Below are positions 42,301 through 49,621 of a stretch of 64,000 nt of DNA, piece after piece. The position numbers and the translations under genes are program-made. Below the pieces are notes generated by a model. It was given only the letters and a program-made list of their open reading frames with translations. It had not been told where the DNA came from and made no database searches. Origin of the DNA: Blumeriella jaapii (Eukaryota > Ascomycota > Leotiomycetes > Helotiales > Drepanopezizaceae); the NCBI GenBank assembly GCA_009599575.1, contig VWND01000024.1, positions 186,001 through 250,000 on the forward strand. Reading direction: 5' to 3'. Every line of letters starts with the position of its first letter. Within the stretch, counting starts at the first letter, position 1.

Positions 42301-45107
42301 CGTTTGGTGTTGAGGTACAGACGCGCAACATCATGGGCAGCTTTCTCGTCGTTGCTGCTGTTACCCTTCAGATACGCTTGAATGACGCCCAGCAGATCAT
42401 CCAAATCTCTATCAGGGCTCTCGACGTAGATTTCGGTAAATCGTGACCGCAGTCCCATGGGGAGGTCGCGCTTCCCAACATCCGTGGCAGGATTCATGGC
42501 ACCGAAAATTCGAAAATTCGGATGGGCCTTGACACGTTCAATCTCGCCCGTTTCTGAGAGCAAGATTGATGGCGAGCCACCAGTACCACTATGAAGCAGG
42601 TCTGCAATACTTTCTAGGGTATCGGGAGAGGCAAGATTGATTTCATCCAGTAGCACCCAATCACCATTTCGAGCAGCCTTCACAATGTGGCCCTCAACAA
42701 ATGTGAAAGCAAAGCCTTTAGAGCCACCAGAAAGCTGAATGTCGAATTGATCCAAGCTTTGCGAGAACCGCTCCCACCGTGACTTGAGCTGCAATAACGA
42801 CTGCAATCTTGACTCGGTCTTGCGACGCTTGGTAGGCTGCTCAATGGGTCGTCCAATTGCGACCTCCCTCTTCTTGAGCTCGGACACAATCTTGCCGAAC
42901 ATCTTTGGGGCTTCGCGCCATAGCTTTGTGGCCTTGTTCCACTGACTCTTGGCAACACATTTCCCCAGCGACTCGAGATACTTCTGATTCTTCGTTACGG
43001 AGATGCCAGTGGCTTCGAAAAGGGCATCGAATTCTTCCTTGAGTGGTATCGCAAGGCTTCTGATGTTGACAGGCTTGAACCCTCCAAGAAGATCACCAAC
43101 TTCGCTTTGTTGAGACAGATTGACAGCGGTGAGCTTGTAGCCTAGAGAGTCTGCGAGTTGCTGAACGACTGTGGTCTTTCCGATACCCGTTTCTCCCACA
43201 AGAAGGACTGGCTCCATCATCTTAACAGCCACTCCGACCTGCTCAAGCAGACGCTTTGCGTGAGTAGTGTTTGCGAATGGCCTAGCTTTCTTCGGCTTCG
43301 CGACACGGTTTGCGGGTCTTTTCTGCAGACGCACTCGGCCGATCGTGAGCTCTCTCTCGCTGTCCTCGTAACGTGGCATGTGAGAGGTCAGGAAGTACTC
43401 TACACGTTGAGGATCGATGTGCATTTCCTCTGCAATGGAAGTGATGACGATCTTGCGGATTTCATCGGACTGTAAGCTACTAGCGAAACAATCTGTAGCT
43501 TCGAGGAACATCTCATACTTGATGGCATCAGTTATGGGCTCGTGGCCAGTCTTGGAACCTGCTGCTGTGAGAACGCCATGGAGTCTGCGACACCACTTGA
43601 GAAGATCACGGGGACTGATCGGTCTCCCAAGAGACGTTCGACTCTTGGAGGCGAATGCTGGCTTGTTTGACAACGTGTACAACCGCTCATAGACACCAAT
43701 GATACCAGGCAAGAACTTGTGTAGGATTGGATAAGTGCCATTGATGATCTCTGTGAATTCTTCTTGATTTGGCATTTGGACAGGTACTCGCTGCCACAGA
43801 CGAGCTCCGAGCATATGTAGAGCGGGCGGGTTCTCATACCCAGTCACGCTTAGTGATGTTCGAATACTGGCGAGAAGTCTAAAACCACGCGCTGCCTTGA
43901 TTGTTTCGCCGCGACTGGGTATGAGAAGTTCTCCACGCTCAATGAGGGGGAGGATGACACTGATAACCTCATTTGGTGCTCGGTCGAGATCTTCTATGAA
44001 CACCCATCTGCCTTCTCTGACTGCAGTAGTCAGGACACCAGCTCTCCAGGTAAACGATCCAGGTTTGGAACCACTTGCATACATGCCAATCAGCATCTTG
44101 GCATCCGTCTGCTCGTTCAAGTGCAAGGTAACCATGTTCGAGTCAACTCCGAGTTCTCGGGCAAAATCGTTAACGAGAGACGTCTTTCCGGATCCAGCCA
44201 GTCCATGCAGAAGTACGGGAGAGGATGAGAGGAGTGATCGAGCAAATCTTTCCATATTCTGCGAAGTGGTTGTGGTGTGGACGAGGGTAGAAGGTCTGGC
44301 CGGGGGTCCGTTGGGTCGAGGAAGCAGTGTATTTGTGTATTTCACTACCATTTCTGACAGTCCTTCTGCAATTGATGTTCTAGGTTTCTGTTTACGCAGA
44401 GCTTCGGTGGCATTTTCCAGCCGCTTTTCCTCAAACAGATTCAAAAACCCATAGTCCACCAATCTGCCGTCAAAGTCTCCCATGACGGCCTCGGACTTCC
44501 CAACATGCTCCTCGACCATAGCCTCGAGCTTGATTTCCGAAGCCGAGTATAGCTCGCAGAATATCCTGACGGCCAAATAGCGCACCCCCGTATTCGCATG
44601 CTTGAAATGCGCCTGGAAGTTCGACTTCGAGATGGTCCGTACAAGGGCATGATTGTGAAGACTCAGAAGCCGCAGGGTCGCGAGCAGCCGGCGCTGAAGA
44701 TCTAACACATCCAATACATCACTCCCAGCCCACACGTCTTCTGTCCTAGCATTCTGCGTCTCGTAGTCCGGTTGGGTGGTGTGGTCGTCCAGGTAGTTCT
44801 GCAGAAAAGGCGACAGCTGCGGCGCAAGAGCCAGAACTCGCGCAAAAGCCGCAATGACTTCAATCTTCTTGTGATCCCTTCCTACCCCTGCGGTCCACCT
44901 CGCAGCGGTGTCTGCGAATATATCCGCATATCTCGTAAACAGGCGCAGCGTCAATTCGGGCTTGAGTGCTGCTGCAGCGAGCGCATCCAGGAATCGCGGG
45001 GAGTTCTCCAGTCGTACAATCTCCCAAATTTCTTGAGGAAGCTCGGCCAATTTCTCGCCATGCTCGAGAACATGCTCCCGTCCTTGATTTTCTTCGTCGA
45101 TATCCAT
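30324..45107 (-). CDS. MDN1: Midasin (AAA ATPase of 60S ribosome biogenesis)
   Basis: Midasin (yeast Rea1/Mdn1) is a dynein-like AAA ATPase. It removes the Ytm1 complex and later Rsa4 from pre-60S particles in the nucleolus and nucleoplasm. The frame is uninterrupted for 4,927 aa, against about 4,910 in yeast. Six Walker A motifs are visible at about residues 304 (GLAGSGKTS), 642 (GETGIGKTT), 1090 (GPTSSGKTS), 1381 (GETGCGKTT), 1762 (GSPGVGKTT) and 2072 (GPSGSGKTT). Their Walker B partners include LLDEINLA, VLDELNLA, LLDEISLA and LLDEMNLA; the sixth is VLDNANLC, without the Glu. A long helical linker follows, then an Asp/Glu-rich tail (about 4,080-4,600) and a C-terminal VWA/MIDAS domain with DDSKS near 4,722 that binds Ubl domains. 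I chose the ATG at 45,107 (MDIDEEN). An in-frame ATG at 45,287 adds 60 unconserved-looking residues and would leave only 75 bp to the divergent gene. Confidence 0.97.
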   Translation of the reverse strand: MDIDEENQGREHVLEHGEKLAELPQEIWEIVRLENSPRFLDALAAAALKPELTLRLFTRYADIFADTAARWTAGVGRDHKKIEVIAAFARVLALAPQLSPFLQNYLDDHTTQPDYETQNARTEDVWAGSDVLDVLDLQRRLLATLRLLSLHNHALVRTISKSNFQAHFKHANTGVRYLAVRIFCELYSASEIKLEAMVEEHVGKSEAVMGDFDGRLVDYGFLNLFEEKRLENATEALRKQKPRTSIAEGLSEMVVKYTNTLLPRPNGPPARPSTLVHTTTTSQNMERFARSLLSSSPVLLHGLAGSGKTSLVNDFARELGVDSNMVTLHLNEQTDAKMLIGMYASGSKPGSFTWRAGVLTTAVREGRWVFIEDLDRAPNEVISVILPLIERGELLIPSRGETIKAARGFRLLASIRTSLSVTGYENPPALHMLGARLWQRVPVQMPNQEEFTEIINGTYPILHKFLPGIIGVYERLYTLSNKPAFASKSRTSLGRPISPRDLLKWCRRLHGVLTAAGSKTGHEPITDAIKYEMFLEATDCFASSLQSDEIRKIVITSIAEEMHIDPQRVEYFLTSHMPRYEDSERELTIGRVRLQKRPANRVAKPKKARPFANTTHAKRLLEQVGVAVKMMEPVLLVGETGIGKTTVVQQLADSLGYKLTAVNLSQQSEVGDLLGGFKPVNIRSLAIPLKEEFDALFEATGISVTKNQKYLESLGKCVAKSQWNKATKLWREAPKMFGKIVSELKKREVAIGRPIEQPTKRRKTESRLQSLLQLKSRWERFSQSLDQFDIQLSGGSKGFAFTFVEGHIVKAARNGDWVLLDEINLASPDTLESIADLLHSGTGGSPSILLSETGEIERVKAHPNFRIFGAMNPATDVGKRDLPMGLRSRFTEIYVESPDRDLDDLLGVIQAYLKGNSSNDEKAAHDVARLYLNTKRLADDKRLVDGANQVPHFSLRTLTRVLSYVVEISPSYGLRRALYEGFAMGFLTLLDRESEKLLIPLIDHHLLSGHGNPRALLAQTPRRLDDGKLYKAFMNKNKDRQYWMLQGSETPQEQSHYILTPSVERNMLNLVRATSTRRFPVLVQGPTSSGKTSMIEYLAKYSGNKFVRINNHEHTDLQEYLGTYVSGADGQLRFQEGLLVQALRQGHWIVLDELNLAPTDVLEALNRLLDDNRELLIPETQEIVRPHENFMLFATQNPPGLYGGRKTLSRAFRNRFLELHFDDIPQEELHIILEYRSKNVAPSDCKRIVQVYKDLSTLRQSNRLFEQKDSFATLRDLFRWALRNADTREQLAANGYMLLAERVRNPAERLAVKEIIERVFKVQIDPSILYSGDSSPEIKAYDQTPNSQGVVWTQAMRRLFVLVAHALRNNEPVLLVGETGCGKTTVCQMLADAFGKDLHIVNAHQNTETGDLIGAQRPVRNRAVILEQLKQDLIAVLGGLSQSVNQDEETDVLLTAYRALPPSTLSQAPEELRQRIDANQGKAKALFEWSDGSLVQALKDGQFFLLDEISLADDSVLERLNSVLETQRTILLAEKGIENSFVEAADGFQFFATMNPGGDYGKRELSPALRNRFTEIWVPSLSEHEDVFQIVEAKLSGKFKHLSKAMVYFAEWFGENYRSSAATSISVRDVLAWVKFMNGSDSSDPYFAVLHGAAMVYIDTLGANPAALLAINPENIVRERKRCLQQLSALLDHDISSIYFKPIELVNGQDSLIMGDFAISKKTGSDSDPGFAFNAPTTKLNAMRVIRALQVQKPILIEGSPGVGKTTLIAALARACNRPLTRINLSEQTDLMDLFGSDVPVEGAEAGHFAWRDAPFLQAMQNGEWVLLDEMNLASQSVLEGLNACLDHRGEVYISELDQTFKRHPDFSVFAAQNPHHQGGGRKGLPSSFVNRFTVVYADVFKNNDLQLICKHNFPVMNDETVATILKFVEKLEHEIVHVRRFGLQGGPWEFNLRDILRWLQLLSSKAPLLVAANPSDFLNLIFRQRFRTTKDRQEVDRIFSQTFCQNVPFRHFFHNTSPSAYQVGLAYMVRDPLIQRIPFPGVDFTKRLPEIESVMVCIQQNLPCILVGPSGSGKTTLLEHIVATSGKSLVVFPLNADIDTMDLVGGFEQVDPQRSANAFCVELKDFINTTILSFLPAKIPDKALEIISLLSLETQMTPAFFNALATLLQELFSDTSLSSFEKLANTCTHFATRCMVVENARFEWVDGVLVKALEQGSWLVLDNANLCSASVLDRLNSLLEPNGFLSINEHCGPDGEPKVVRPHPEFRIFLTMDARFGELSRAMRNRAVEIFIEPMEVDVEHSQVPRMKLESRMLRFRNLTKILESFPTESEQARLAFSAALENLSWSDMPLLRRFFEVCKDSSLSELGATKLEAICLPYMEIYQSGSNQQLRLAIGEMLGDLATKMGLSVESFRESQIIHPLQNSPLVPLLGLVVESEQALWLGAIFDFVVDITVAIQAYKAQGSGLDNLKPSKMNRLQRSLVKARIPTVSKDSTVNISDFLSNTLQALCTYLQTHTGANAHWKEHTRAFRALLRYWWNTFRLSVSTHFEESTFQAHLAIGTDMLTTLATSPPLQDSPISAFSRSLSADFSSGFKLTTGLSMELLWRQLRPKVIPNFSILQTLVQMEALAHRFDALRWKTTISVEELGHIMTSLVKAYELILTNDVDGADLISTLEIEMHNLEQSLGSLAEVGANKVTPFFVGQFEALRQFRALDGMLYGSRIEQSTDVDSIILANHSTASEIQLASSTPGSRSLQMMDYLLGDGLKSIADTFAVEMFVKLNSVGEVDLRSLKLLETELPILGENVTKASEVLSRDQVSDLNGVLSNLISGVVSAHGEEIAANFASWCQLLPPNIEAELFDISLNPNPIPEMPSGIATPRHVQEVLTNHFSSSALSILASRSQPDNQLQFASLAWVNFAIGCITLYVPDRAFDPDKRQRLERQRHGEHHQEIQNKLAALRQFECLLTGQDSNLRCQSLELEISDLGEPPENLQEIYRPEKTEMDQLQGEFGNLLKVVLGSNLKNTLISYFKDSDETGLQQIKLTQHNVAQIIKRLSERFRAYNDLTAPVLSMLRCLQIGLSMAMLVSAAPSVKNESCLALSKSTPFLGGGPAPIDEDVIASHPIEYLALTATTAATEKLSSFGPVARQAVFRGFHGCYDQWKKRLESDRLEAESNSGLYVFRGSAEDEDEDDQEQFNQLFPAYEDENSQQPKGAAPSQSVVRDTAIGLSKIHSDILLGNTQPREIILSVVRQISRRIGSLYEDTAAFSKPHVTRALLPGTLLLLNDEIESLNSSSIIPENYNFYTSPHLPETRQLVNLVQQIIARFLALQAVDEIGHMQPLADVLVACSELLQLRHTEPLAKIIMKVEKVHTYMHEWQFGGWASRANSALELYDKLTQTIVSWRRLELSTWAKLFEMESQTCDDDAKSWFFIAYEVVIAVPLQISDQPDGLKDYAQKLLKDLDAYFSTAIMGQFMQRLQLLKQLCRHLDLLAIDMPYISIIHAALTNFIALYARYETPVKEHLKKGRVGLEKAMKDVLLLASWKDTNIVALRDSAKRSHHKLFKIVRKFRSLLGQPMEFVLKSGLPDEPTSPAGEIKPAPTPSVDEAVLALCSATVPGWSNKSKRFINVTKTVSMMANTAQLPSSAIDASFYLDSFLARIIETTAELQKATPSTLTEDNKVEIKHLKSRKRKLFADTLKELRQMGIKYNLGADALAQQEFTSLVLAKVGIVSDLNIAGMEYYFHKAVEMAPRVRSAVRQHSEDLSSAEVARSTGFLEGLLHVFSSQRNRLSTAVKGMTAVEAQIKMVKGLWAPDSHSIKASNMSSNHEKLLRWLPNILAVAMELITIHSKLSKADAKDVLGTLATWNDRFIQYARQWDELVTLPSGVVSTHSMSLLEDVTDASQQLGIDLSVINKQRPDLTFIVDQILPWTDIVTSAQEKAHEQRTISDLDQKLSTVCDTVLVAIEKFKKVVSELPTSSDDQTWLIKNDSCLLSAIKALHSEHVSDQLDEAFEVLRLVNLEDDNTSKSASAVFSVALPILQQYLNILKESVARYAHLHRATCKTSYVLAKTFAQIATSGFCTPAEKSAAQDGQTEKLEGGTGLGEGEGAEDISKDIQDDENLDELAQEPNQEKADIEDEQDAVDMADGEMEGEMGDAEEKEDGDDEEKESGDEMDEEAGDVNDLDANAVDEKMWDGGGEESDKEQEGDEAKGDQKKDEQVAAEESGKENQAKQPEGDEGEADEEEEEEMEGAEQGEDVQQQDDVEKHDPHAAEGEALDLPDDMDLDGQEGSDKEDEDDVGDLSDVEGQEEDDEAQNDGKEEEGAENADAQEEQQIDDEIDIVDLDEESNDAGKKTEEAGEEAEEESGVEPEEQEGLLRDRDDDANADTDNAVPSDVQGIGEDQDENTPDDKTESQSKAQREDGGRGGDSSAQKDAAAEDGEKGRQANGDAPQDSRDETEDTASAQPFKKLGDALERWHRQQSKIRNPEDSNDQERGKDEAMDLDNETSEFQHLQDENAETDAQALGTATEDQAKALDESMAVDEESKDLPEEFQPDEVQADDIEHDIMEVEDLSTLKDQEQTDAYEGRAGAMIKQSNPDLDAVLDSSAQVQDVEEDVEEVDRELESIHLDPSMALTPAQDARAQWMHYEGLTRDLSLSLTEQLRLILAPTLATKMRGDFRTGKRLNIKRIIPYIASQYKRDKIWMRRSVPSKRSYQIMLAVDDSKSMGESGSGALALETLVMVSKSLSMLEVGQISVVGFGESVKVAHDFETPFSADAGPNLLSQFSFSQDRTDVTSLVRESINLFRAARQKASASPADLWQIQLIVSDGVCNSSEHDTIRRLLRTALEERIMMVFVIVDDVRTKAKGESILDIRQATFKDGRVEMERYIETFPFRYFLVVGDVRELPGVLAGVLRSWFGEVVDAS

Positions 45108-45362
45108 TTCGTAGGGCTGTTTCGTGCGTGCGCAGTATGTTGGTACCTGTAAAGTGCGTGAGGCTGTCTCGAGGTTGTCGAGAAAGTCCCAACTTTTTTT
45201 CCTTATCGAAAATCGAAATTGATAAGTGCTGGGTACACGCACAGACCACCCACCGGATAAATGATAGCGCGTCTCCGACTGCAACAAAATATCGTCGCCC
45301 TCGACACATTTTGAGCCTCACGAGTCTCGGAATAGCCTCAAGCTCCCATAGAAACACCCGCC
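45108..45362. promoter_or_regulatory. Divergent promoter between MDN1 and the bL12m gene
   Basis: These 255 bp separate the two start codons on opposite strands, so both genes must draw promoter elements from here. No clear TATA box was seen. The extent depends on using 45,107 as the MDN1 start. Confidence 0.6.
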
Positions 45363-45972
45363 ATGTCGTTATCCTGCCAGTCTGCAGCTCGCAGCTGCGT
45401 CCGCTCTCTGCGCTCCCAATCCTCTCTACGACTTTCGGCGGCGGCCGTGGCTCACCGGAGGAATACGCCCGCGAGACGATGGCAATCGACCGAAGCGGCG
45501 GCAGCGAATCCCAAGATCTCGGGGATCGTGGATCAGATCAGTCAATTGACCCTGTTGGAGACTGCGGACTTGGTTGCGAGCTTGAAGGTATTCACCCACG
45601 CGCTTCTGGGACGACGGGCATGTTTTGCTAATGGGGACGACGCAGTCTCGACTCAACATCCCGGACATGCCAATGGGAGGATTTGCCGCCGGTCCAGCTG
45701 CAGCACCCGCTGCGGCTCCTGTGGAAGAGGAGGAGGCTGCTCCTGTGCAGCAGGAGAAGACGCTGTTCAACTTGAAGCTGGTGTCGTTCGAGGCGGGCTC
45801 GAAGCCCAAGATCATTAAGGAGGTCAAGAGCATGTTGGGCCTGAGTTTGGTGGACAGCAAGAAGTTCGTGGAGAGCGCGCCGAAGTTGATGAAGGAGGCT
45901 GTGCCCAAGGAGGAGGCAGAGAAGATTGTGGCCGTATTGAAGGAGCTGGGTGCCGTGGTCACGATGGACTGA
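45363..45972 (+). CDS. MRPL12: Mitochondrial ribosomal protein bL12m (L7/L12 family)
   Basis: This is the stalk protein of the mitochondrial large ribosomal subunit, which recruits translation GTPases. Two exons, 45,363-45,587 and 45,646-45,972, are joined across a 58-nt intron (GTATTC...GCTAATG...CGCAG, phase 0) to give 183 aa. Residues 1 to about 47 are Arg/Ser/Ala-rich, a typical presequence. Next comes the L12 N-terminal dimerisation segment (ISGIVDQISQLTLLETADLV), with the splice junction just before SRLNIPDM. An Ala/Pro hinge (GPAAAPAAAP) and the conserved C-terminal domain follow (FNLKLVSFEAGSKPKIIKEV... to ELGAVVTMD). It is divergent from MDN1. Confidence 0.93.
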
Positions 45973-47402
45973 GCAGCCTTGGATAAGACATGGTTGGGGT
46001 GTATGATGTGTATGGGATGACGGAGCATTGTATCAATACTAGATATCTGTACAGAATCTGCTTCTCACTCAAACTTCCGCCTTTGCATACGGCTGCGCGC
46101 GAACACAGGTATGCACTGGGAGGAGTCAAGGGGGGTTTTCACTGTGGGCCACAATTGGCAGCTATATGGCCTCGACGAAGGTAGCCTGTGAGTGAAAGGC
46201 AGAGCTTAGGCGAGTTGTGGCAACGCTACAATGTCACCAGGAAGCCCAGATGAGGGCTACGCAATTTGTCACCCGGCGATATGGGCCGCATGAACTGCTT
46301 GTTTCTTTCTCAAAGCCAGAAGTTGCAAAGGTGTGCGAGCTGCTACTGTAACCCCTATCCTGTATTCCTCGTCGAGGGCAGGGTAGCAGTGACGCCGAGT
46401 CCCTTGATACCCAAGCTCTAGCTCTTTTAATAATTCTCATTCTTTCGTTGCTGACTATCATGTTATTAGTATGCATTAGAAGTTTATCTTCCCAATTTAC
46501 AGAATCAACACAGCACTTTTTTTGTACAGCTATGCAAATCGCATTTTATGAGCTTCGAGATTCCCGAGTACACAAATCACTCTATGAAGTTAGACAGATG
46601 TAGGAGCTTCAAGCACCTCTGCTATACAGCCCGTACAAGCAAGGGTCATTAGCTAATGTAGCTGAAACAAGGGTCGTTATGAATGGTCAGAGAACAGTAT
46701 ATAATCCGCTATCTGATGTGCAGAAAGCTAATAATTACCCAGATGCTGCTCCCAAGTTCGGAAGATTCTGTACAGTACATACAGCCTTCTGAGCCTTGCG
46801 CACACGCGTCAAGGCCTAAACGACTCTTGAACTAGACTTATAAAAGTATGTTTTCACAGCCAAAATCGTCTTCTAAGGACTTGTGATCAGCAAGCACCGA
46901 GCACTCCCCCTCGGTCCAAAAACGCAACATGGATTTGCCGTACAGAAGCTAGAACTTGACAACGTTTCTTGATATCGAAACTGATTATGATAAAAGACTA
47001 TGAACTGAGTCTGACTGATTATTTCATACTACATCCCTATTCATCGTAACATCTGATTGCCTTCTCACCAGGTGTATATACGCAGGAGTTTGAACCTTTG
47101 ATCAAGACCCCTCGCATGCCTTACAACCAGATGACAGTATAAAAACTTGCTTTCCTATATTAATCTGCTTTCATTGCTCTTCTTGTTGTCATATTCCTTT
47201 TTCTGTTTCCTGGTACACCCAGGAGGTAACTGTTTGCCTACTTGATGCATGACTGATTACTATGATTTTGAGTTCTGCTGAAAACTCTGATATCTAAATA
47301 TACCAACTCTTTTGCTCGGGTTTTCCCCGGTGCTGAACTGTCTATCCATGATGCTGTTCTAGTCATACATATCTTGGATCATCTTGAAGGTGGATATTGT
47401 CT

Positions 47403-47418
47403 AGTCGATTAATCGACT
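47403..47418. repeat. Perfect 16-bp palindrome AGTCGATTAATCGACT
   Basis: Perfect inverted symmetry with no spacer, 33 bp before a larger hairpin-forming repeat. Confidence 0.85.
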
Positions 47419-47450
47419 TGGTTGCTTGCTTTTATACTCTTGATAAGTAG

Positions 47451-47523
47451 TCGTTGGCTCGCTTATTAGGCATTTTCTTGTGATTGGAAGGAGCAAAAGA
47501 GGCCTATCTAAGCGAGCCAATGA
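47451..47523. repeat. Imperfect inverted repeat with ~21-bp arms
   Basis: The left arm TCGTTGGCTCGCTTATTAGGC (47,451-47,471) pairs with 47,502-47,523 with one mismatch and one or two indels/mismatches near the loop. The loop is about 30 nt. It could be a small MITE remnant or an RNA hairpin; neither is shown. Confidence 0.7.
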
Positions 47524-48003
47524 TCAGTAGGCTGTACATTCACTAGATCTTTCCGGTTTTATTCACTTGGGAATTGTTTCCAACGCTGCTCTCCTTGTAT
47601 ATAATATACAAGTCAAGCCAAGAAATCAAAGGTTTTTTATCAGTTTCACAAGGAGCTTGAGCTTGAAGCAATGTTATTGCAACGGGGGGGTTGAGTTGGA
47701 ATCTTATCAGTCCCTTGCTTACAACATCTCAGGTTTCTGTAGACGATCTAAAGGTTTGGATTGTTTATAAAATGATCGTTGTTACGATAATCGATTGAGA
47801 GGGATAAGAATCTCAAGGGTCAAGGATATTGTTGTCAAACACAAGCCTGCTGCTAATTTGTTTTTCTTCGTTATTCAGGCCTTGACTATCGGGCGGAGAA
47901 TTAAGTCGCCAGGCTATAAGACACTTCCATTTCGCCCCAGGTACCCAATCCAACACTGATCTAAAACTCGCATTTGGACGACATCACAAGACTTACATTT
48001 GGG

Positions 48004-48158
48004 TCCATAGTCATTTACCAGACCCGACCTTTTCCCCAAACACACTTTTGGAACCTATTGAAGTACTTCCATTTCAGTTCAAAGTCATTTTCTCGACCCG
48101 ACTATTTTCCAAGACATACTTTTGGAAATTATTGAATTCATAGTCATTTACTCAGCCC
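48004..48158. repeat. Degenerate tandem repeat, about 2.3 units of 59-74 bp
   Basis: Units begin TCCATAGTCATTTACCAGACCCGAC (48,004), TTCAAAGTCATTTTCTCGACCCGAC (48,078) and TTCATAGTCATTTACTCAGCCC (48,137). The first two share CACACTTTTGGAA/CATACTTTTGGAA at matching places. Confidence 0.75.
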
Positions 48159-48653
48159 AACATCATGCTAAGAACTTTCGCAGCGCACCTGAAAATGATC
48201 CTTTTTGCAACTTGTAATATTTCCACCCAATGGCTTTGGTATGTACAGTACAATCTACCCAGTTTGAGACAAGTCTCACAATAAGTTCTGTCGATTGGTC
48301 AATAGATGCGATCCGGGGCGTGCCGCTTGACGCTAGACATGTACATACACAATGCACCTATGCGCGAGGAGGGGTTCGTATCACCATCACCACCATTCAG
48401 AAGCTCTGAACTTCCGGCCACGATGAAGTTGTCGATTTTCAATGGTCAAGTCTCAGATGCCACAAGTGAGCTGAAGTAGCACTGCAGCACTTAGCTCGGG
48501 CTGGATGTGAAACCTATAAGAAAGAACGTTCAAATTTAGATTCAACCTCATTTATTGTCCTTGTTCCTACAAGTTCTTCCAGTTAACAGAAGTTAACAGA
48601 AGTCAACAGCAGCTTTTTATTCGGTATTCCCACTGCGCAAGCAGACCGCCAGC

Positions 48654-49621
48654 ATGGACATCCTCCACACTATCTCCGCGCAGATCATCAACCTCGCCGT
48701 CCTCACCTGGGACTTCTACCTCTTTCTCTTCAACATCCTCACCCCCTCTATCAAACCCGGGCACGTCGTCTCCTCTACGGCCCCCGGGCACGGCGGCCTC
48801 TGGCCAGCCTACAGCCCCCCGCAGCCGAGCGACTCCCGGTCCGCGTGTCCGATGCTCAACGCGCTCGCGAACCACGGCATCCTTCCACACTCAGGCCGTC
48901 ACATCCCCTTCCGCACGCTCAACACCACGGTGCGGCAATCCTTCAACTTCGCGCCATCTTTCTGCTTCTTCGTGCCCAAGTTCGCCGCCGACTTCCTGCA
49001 TAAGAGCTACTGGAAGGACACCTTTGACCTGGAAGAGCTGAGCTTGCACAATGCCATTGAACATGATGCTTCACTGACAAGACCGGATGTGGCCGTGCGG
49101 AAGGACCAGAGCGTGCCGGATCTGGATCTGGTGAGGGAGTTGCTGGCGGAGGCCACGGGCGAGGGCGGGAAGCTGTTGACGAAGGAGGATTTGAGCCGGG
49201 CGTTGGCGAAGAGGAGGGTCAGTTGCAAGGCGACGAACAACGAGTACAGCGAGAGCTTATTCCACAGGATGTTCGGGAGTGCGAAGTCCGTCTCGTCTCT
49301 CCCCGTGCATGGGATCGTGTGCTGACCGAAACAGTTCTTCGACGATGCTGACGATTTTCGGAGGCCGTATTGACGATCTCACTCGTGAGTCGAGATCTAC
49401 TCTTCTTCCTGCTTTTGGAGCGAAAGTCCTCTGTGGGAGCTGGCTGACTCTGCTGCGTAGCTATGCTCACTGAGGAACGCTTCGCCGAGGGTTGGGAACC
49501 TCGCGTGACTTCCCGCTTCGGACTCACGATGGCGAAGTTCAATGGGACGGTTCTTCCAGTAGAACGAGGGGTGAAGAAGGCTGCTGCTGCTATCACTGTC
49601 GCCGACGAAAAGACGCAGTGA
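48654..49621 (+). CDS. Heme-thiolate peroxidase (chloroperoxidase / UPO family)
   Basis: Peroxidase_2-family enzymes use a Cys-ligated heme and H2O2 to oxygenate or halogenate substrates. Three exons are read: 48,654-49,285, 49,335-49,384 and 49,461-49,621. Their introns of 49 nt (GTCCGT...CTGACCGAAACAG) and 76 nt (GTGAGT...CTGACTCTGCTGCGTAG) restore one frame of 280 aa. The proximal Cys65 lies in ACPMLNALANHGILPHSGR, the family heme-ligand motif. The acid-base Glu136 lies in EHDASL, as in chloroperoxidases and short UPOs. Joined exons give MFGSANSSTMLTIFGGRIDD and the typical EERFAEGWEPR end. The first ~30 residues are hydrophobic, suggesting a membrane anchor or signal segment. A frame that reads through the first intron stops at 49,325. 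The substrate cannot be told; related enzymes occur in secondary metabolism (StcC-like). Confidence 0.88.

Larger units (their letters stand above)
45973..48653. other. Intergenic region, 2.7 kb, no supported gene
   Basis: The open frames are short (up to 80 codons) and unrecognised. The region holds a 16-bp palindrome, a 73-bp hairpin-forming repeat and a tandem repeat, listed separately. The left end should contain the bL12m 3' UTR. Confidence 0.5.
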
